From Elusimicrobia bacterium RIFCSPHIGHO2_02_FULL_57_9 (GTDB lineage: Bacteria; Elusimicrobiota; Elusimicrobia; UBA1565; UBA9628): a stretch of 25,787 nucleotides of DNA. The translations under genes were made by a program, and so were the position numbers. The stretch is taken from assembly GCA_001800015.1 (NCBI GenBank), contig MGUO01000134.1, positions 1 to 25,787 on the forward strand, in the 5' to 3' direction. Below are positions 23,523-25,787 of the stretch, in pieces. Below the pieces are notes generated by a model. That model saw only the letters and a list, made by a program, of their open reading frames with translations, did not search any database and was not told the origin of the DNA. Position 1 is the stretch's first letter. Every line of letters starts with the position of its first letter.

Positions 23523-24007
23523 ATAGCTTGCGCCCCGATAGCCGGCGAAAGATCGCTCTCGCGCTCCCCCGGCAAGGCGCGTCCTTCTAATTTGACACCG
23601 CGGCGGCTGATGCTGCGCAGGGCTTCTTTATCCTGCTCGCTTAAGAATATTGCTTTGCCCAGCTGCACCCTTCCGGCGGTATAGTGTAAGCCGCCGACGT
23701 TGACGCGCGAAAACACCGCGCCCTTCTCAAGAAGGCCCAAAACCTCCTGGGGGCCGGGCGCGAGCACCAACACGTGCCGCAGATAATCTGGGTTAAATGC
23801 AGGGTGCCGCGCCGCCTCGGCTACGGGCAAGACCTCCAAGTCAATGGCATCAGGCAGCGCCAAGCGCATCAGCGTAATCTGAATCTCATCGGCCGCGGCC
23901 GCGTCGGAAACAACAAGAACCTGGTCCACTTTTAAATAAGGAATCCAGCCCTCCACCACCTGTCCATGAATGAGGCGATCATCAATCCTGACCAGAGCCA
24001 GGGACAT
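23519..24007 (-). CDS. PTS mannose-family IIB component
   Basis: IIB takes phosphate from IIA and hands it to the incoming sugar. The phospho-accepting His is His14 in RIDDRLIHGQVVEGW, the standard family signature. The start is ATG 24007 (MSLALVRIDD, 162 residues), two bases after the IIA stop; the longer open frame lies over the IIA gene and is rejected. VNVGGLHYTAGRVQLGKAIF is the second conserved segment. The C-terminal tail (after about residue 140, GRALPGERESDL) is polar and slightly longer than the core domain. The stop overlaps the IIC start by four bases. Confidence 0.93.
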   Translation of the reverse strand: MSLALVRIDDRLIHGQVVEGWIPYLKVDQVLVVSDAAAADEIQITLMRLALPDAIDLEVLPVAEAARHPAFNPDYLRHVLVLAPGPQEVLGLLEKGAVFSRVNVGGLHYTAGRVQLGKAIFLSEQDKEALRSISRRGVKLEGRALPGERESDLSPAIGAQAI

Positions 24008-24009
24008 GG

Positions 24010-24423
24010 TTAATGCCTGACCTGGGACATATACATAGGCCGGATGTCCTTGATGGATTTTTGCCCGGACTCTATTATCTTTTCGACCAGCCTGCTCAAC
24101 GAGTAGTCCCGATGGCTGAAGGCGCACAGCAGCATGTAGAGATTGAGCCCGCTGACCATTTCCACGCGCGGCAGATCCTTGATCAAGGGGAAGGAAATAT
24201 TGCCCGGGGTGCCTCCGGGCATGTCGATAAAGATCACCAGGCCGTCCGCAGAACTTAGTTCCTCTATGGCCCGGCGCAAGCGCTGTTGAATTTCCGGAAC
24301 GCTCACCCGGGCAGAAACGGGAACGACGCGCACCCCCCGGGGCTGCGAGCCGACGATGGATTCCGCGGCCTCAACCAAATAGGCTCCAAACTCCCCATGC
24401 GTGACGATGATAAAGTTGATCAA
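24010..24423 (-). CDS. PTS mannose-family IIA component
   Basis: IIA is the cytosolic phosphocarrier that receives phosphate from HPr. The 137-residue protein has the active His9 in IIVTHGEFGAYL and the conserved loop FIDMPGGTPGNISF. It is a free-standing IIA domain, not a IIAB fusion. The start is TTG 24423, overlapping the rapZ stop by four bases (TTGA), with the protein beginning at MINFIIVTHG as the family does. In several bacteria this type of IIA also has regulatory partners. Confidence 0.93.
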   Translation of the reverse strand: MINFIIVTHGEFGAYLVEAAESIVGSQPRGVRVVPVSARVSVPEIQQRLRRAIEELSSADGLVIFIDMPGGTPGNISFPLIKDLPRVEMVSGLNLYMLLCAFSHRDYSLSRLVEKIIESGQKSIKDIRPMYMSQVRH

Positions 24424-25277
24424 TGGTTTATGTCGCGGTGAAATTCCTGAATGGGATGCCCGCTGCCTCTTAATTTATCGGCCAGGTAGCGCGCAATGCA
24501 GACGCTGCGGTGCCTCCCTCCCGTGCAGCCCACGGCGATGGTCAAATAAGATTTCCCCTCCCGCACGTAGTGGGGAAGAAGCCCCGTGATAAGCTTTAAA
24601 TAGTCGTCTAAAAACCTGCGCGCCAGGGACTGTCCCATGAGATGGCGGGATACCCCGGCATGAAGGCCTGTCAGTTTTTTAAGGCTGGGGACGTAGTTGG
24701 GGTTGGGAAGAAATCTCACGTCAACTACGATGTCGGCGTCCATGGGCAGGCCGTATTTATAGCCGAAAGATATCACGGATAAAGTCATCTCGCGCGTGCG
24801 GGTCAGCCCCATGGTCTGGGATATACTTTCCTTAAGCTCGCCCAAGGTCATGGAACTGGTGTCGATCACCTTGTCCGCTATTTCCTTGATGGGCAACAGC
24901 CGCTGCCTCTCCTCGCGGATGGCCCTTGATATTTTCGTGCCTAAGGGATGCCGGTGGCGCGTCTCGGAGAACCTCTGGACCAGCGCGGCATCCGCGGCGT
25001 CCAAAAATAATATGCGATGATCGATCCCGCGCGCCTTGAGGCGCTTGAGCATTTCCGGCAGGCCTGACAGCAGCGCCTTGCCCTCGCGGATATCCATCCC
25101 CAAGGCCACCCTCCTCATATCCGGAGATTTGACCAAAAACTCGGCGAAACGGTCGAGTAGGGCGATGGGCAGGTTGTCCACGCAGAAATAGCCGAAATCC
25201 TCGAAAGCCTTCAGGGTTTGGCTTCGACCCGCGCCCGACATGCCCGTAATGATAAAAACCTTGCGCTCTTTCTTCAT
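24420..25277 (-). CDS. rapZ: RapZ / YvcJ-family nucleotide-binding RNase adapter
   Basis: RapZ in E. coli binds the GlmZ/GlmY small RNAs and glucosamine-6-phosphate, and guides RNase E; in Bacillus the homologue YvcJ is a GTPase/ATPase. The 285 residues include the P-loop GMSGAGRS (12-19), then FGYFCVDNLP, a family hallmark, SFGYKYGLPMDADIVVDVRF, and the C-terminal GCTGGRHRSVCIARYLA, part of the ligand-binding domain. The start at ATG 25277 overlaps the hprK stop by four bases. The hprK-rapZ-PTS order is a known arrangement linking carbon and amino-sugar signals, although the sRNA part is proven only in enterobacteria. Confidence 0.96.
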   Translation of the reverse strand: MKKERKVFIITGMSGAGRSQTLKAFEDFGYFCVDNLPIALLDRFAEFLVKSPDMRRVALGMDIREGKALLSGLPEMLKRLKARGIDHRILFLDAADAALVQRFSETRHRHPLGTKISRAIREERQRLLPIKEIADKVIDTSSMTLGELKESISQTMGLTRTREMTLSVISFGYKYGLPMDADIVVDVRFLPNPNYVPSLKKLTGLHAGVSRHLMGQSLARRFLDDYLKLITGLLPHYVREGKSYLTIAVGCTGGRHRSVCIARYLADKLRGSGHPIQEFHRDINH

Positions 25278-25787
25278 TTGGTTTTCATCCGGGAGATCAG
25301 CTTTTGGTTGAATGTCTCCGCGGAAAAATACCCCTGGTTGCGCAGGCGCTGATTAAGGGCGGCCACCTCAATTAATACGGCCAGATTGCGCCCCGGGCTT
25401 ACAGGAATGCGAATAAGCGGAATCTCCACATCCAGGATCGTCATGTATTTGGTCTCAAGCCCGGTTCTCTCGGCAGGAGTGGTCGAGGCCCACGGCTCAA
25501 GCCTGATGGCCAGCTCGATGCGGGTTCGATCCAAGATGGAGCCGATTCCAAAAAGCAGCTTCACGTCAATAACCCCAAGACCGCGGACCTCCATGTAATG
25601 TTTGAGCGGCTCCGGACAGCTGCCGCGCAAAACCCCGCCGCGGCGGTGCTGAATTTGCACGACGTCATCGGCGATGAGGATGTGTCCGCGCTTTAAAAGC
25701 TCCATGGCGCATTCTGATTTGCCGATACCCGCCTCGCCTTGAATCAACACGCCTAGGCCATAAACATCAACCAACACGCTGTGGGCC
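25274..25787 (-). CDS. hprK: HPr kinase/phosphorylase, 5' end outside window
   Basis: HprK phosphorylates HPr on Ser46 and removes the phosphate again according to the energy state of the cell. The frame is open to the window end, so the N-terminal domain and the start are missing; the first visible residues are AHSVLVDVYGLGVLI. The P-loop is GEAGIGKSE, and DDVVQIQHR and the family signature MEVRGLGVIDVKLLFG follow. About 171 residues, essentially the catalytic domain, are present, ending SRMKTK. Together with Ser46 in the HPr encoded downstream, both halves of this regulatory switch are present. Confidence 0.95.
   Translation of the reverse strand, partial: AHSVLVDVYGLGVLIQGEAGIGKSECAMELLKRGHILIADDVVQIQHRRGGVLRGSCPEPLKHYMEVRGLGVIDVKLLFGIGSILDRTRIELAIRLEPWASTTPAERTGLETKYMTILDVEIPLIRIPVSPGRNLAVLIEVAALNQRLRNQGYFSAETFNQKLISRMKTK

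Noticed and set aside
23519..24127. 202-residue version of PTS IIB
   Set aside because: The extra 40 residues lie over the IIA gene in another frame and lack similarity; ATG 24007 starts at the family N terminus.

Overview
This 25.8 kb window is a densely packed bacterial chromosome segment of moderately high GC. It carries mostly housekeeping genes and two or three accessory loci. The host is a bacterium with RecA, a Xer recombinase, ClpC, EF4/LepA, a signal peptidase, and HPr kinase joined to RapZ and a mannose-family PTS. The combination of Gram-negative style polysaccharide genes with HprK and ClpC is compatible with Elusimicrobiota or a related lineage. That placement is inference; no rRNA or ribosomal protein gene is present to settle it. 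No tRNA, rRNA, CRISPR array or intact mobile element was seen.

Layout. (1) 1-3384, plus strand: the 3' part of a thiolase, then a NodU/CmcH-type carbamoyltransferase, an SxtJ-family membrane protein and a 52-residue DUF5989 protein, all overlapping or nearly touching. (2) 3381-9654, minus strand: clpC, a membrane-anchored class A beta-lactamase-fold hydrolase lacking the omega-loop glutamate, recA, a XerC/XerD recombinase and a small exported protein of unknown function. The recA-xer junction is odd: the two genes share a reading frame across one TAG, followed by a hairpin, and the recombinase has no standard start codon at its expected N terminus. (3) 9655-9982: a gene-poor gap holding a decayed ORF6N-domain fragment and an orphan plus-strand terminator-like hairpin. 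(4) 9983-14407: a GT2 glycosyltransferase (minus) divergent from an 814-residue protein made of two ATP-grasp ligase halves, which is coupled to an SGNH hydrolase. (5) 14385-25787, minus strand: twelve genes in one almost gapless chain. In transcription order they are hprK (cut by the window edge), rapZ, PTS IIA, IIB, IIC, IID, ptsH, ptsI, lepA, lepB, an NfeD-type membrane protease and a GT39-like membrane glycosyltransferase.

How the genes fit together. The chain in (5) holds a full phosphorelay (EI, HPr, mannose-type EIIABCD) next to the kinase/phosphorylase that modifies HPr on Ser46 and next to RapZ, with no sugar catabolic gene beside it; this suggests a sensory or regulatory role as much as sugar uptake. 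The carbamoyltransferase-SxtJ-DUF5989 set and the ATP-grasp/SGNH/glycosyltransferase set both look like tailoring functions for a surface glycan or small metabolite, but no substrate can be read from sequence. The most novel candidates are the recA-TAG-xer arrangement, the tandem ATP-grasp ligase, and the carbamoyltransferase set fused by overlap to a thiolase gene.
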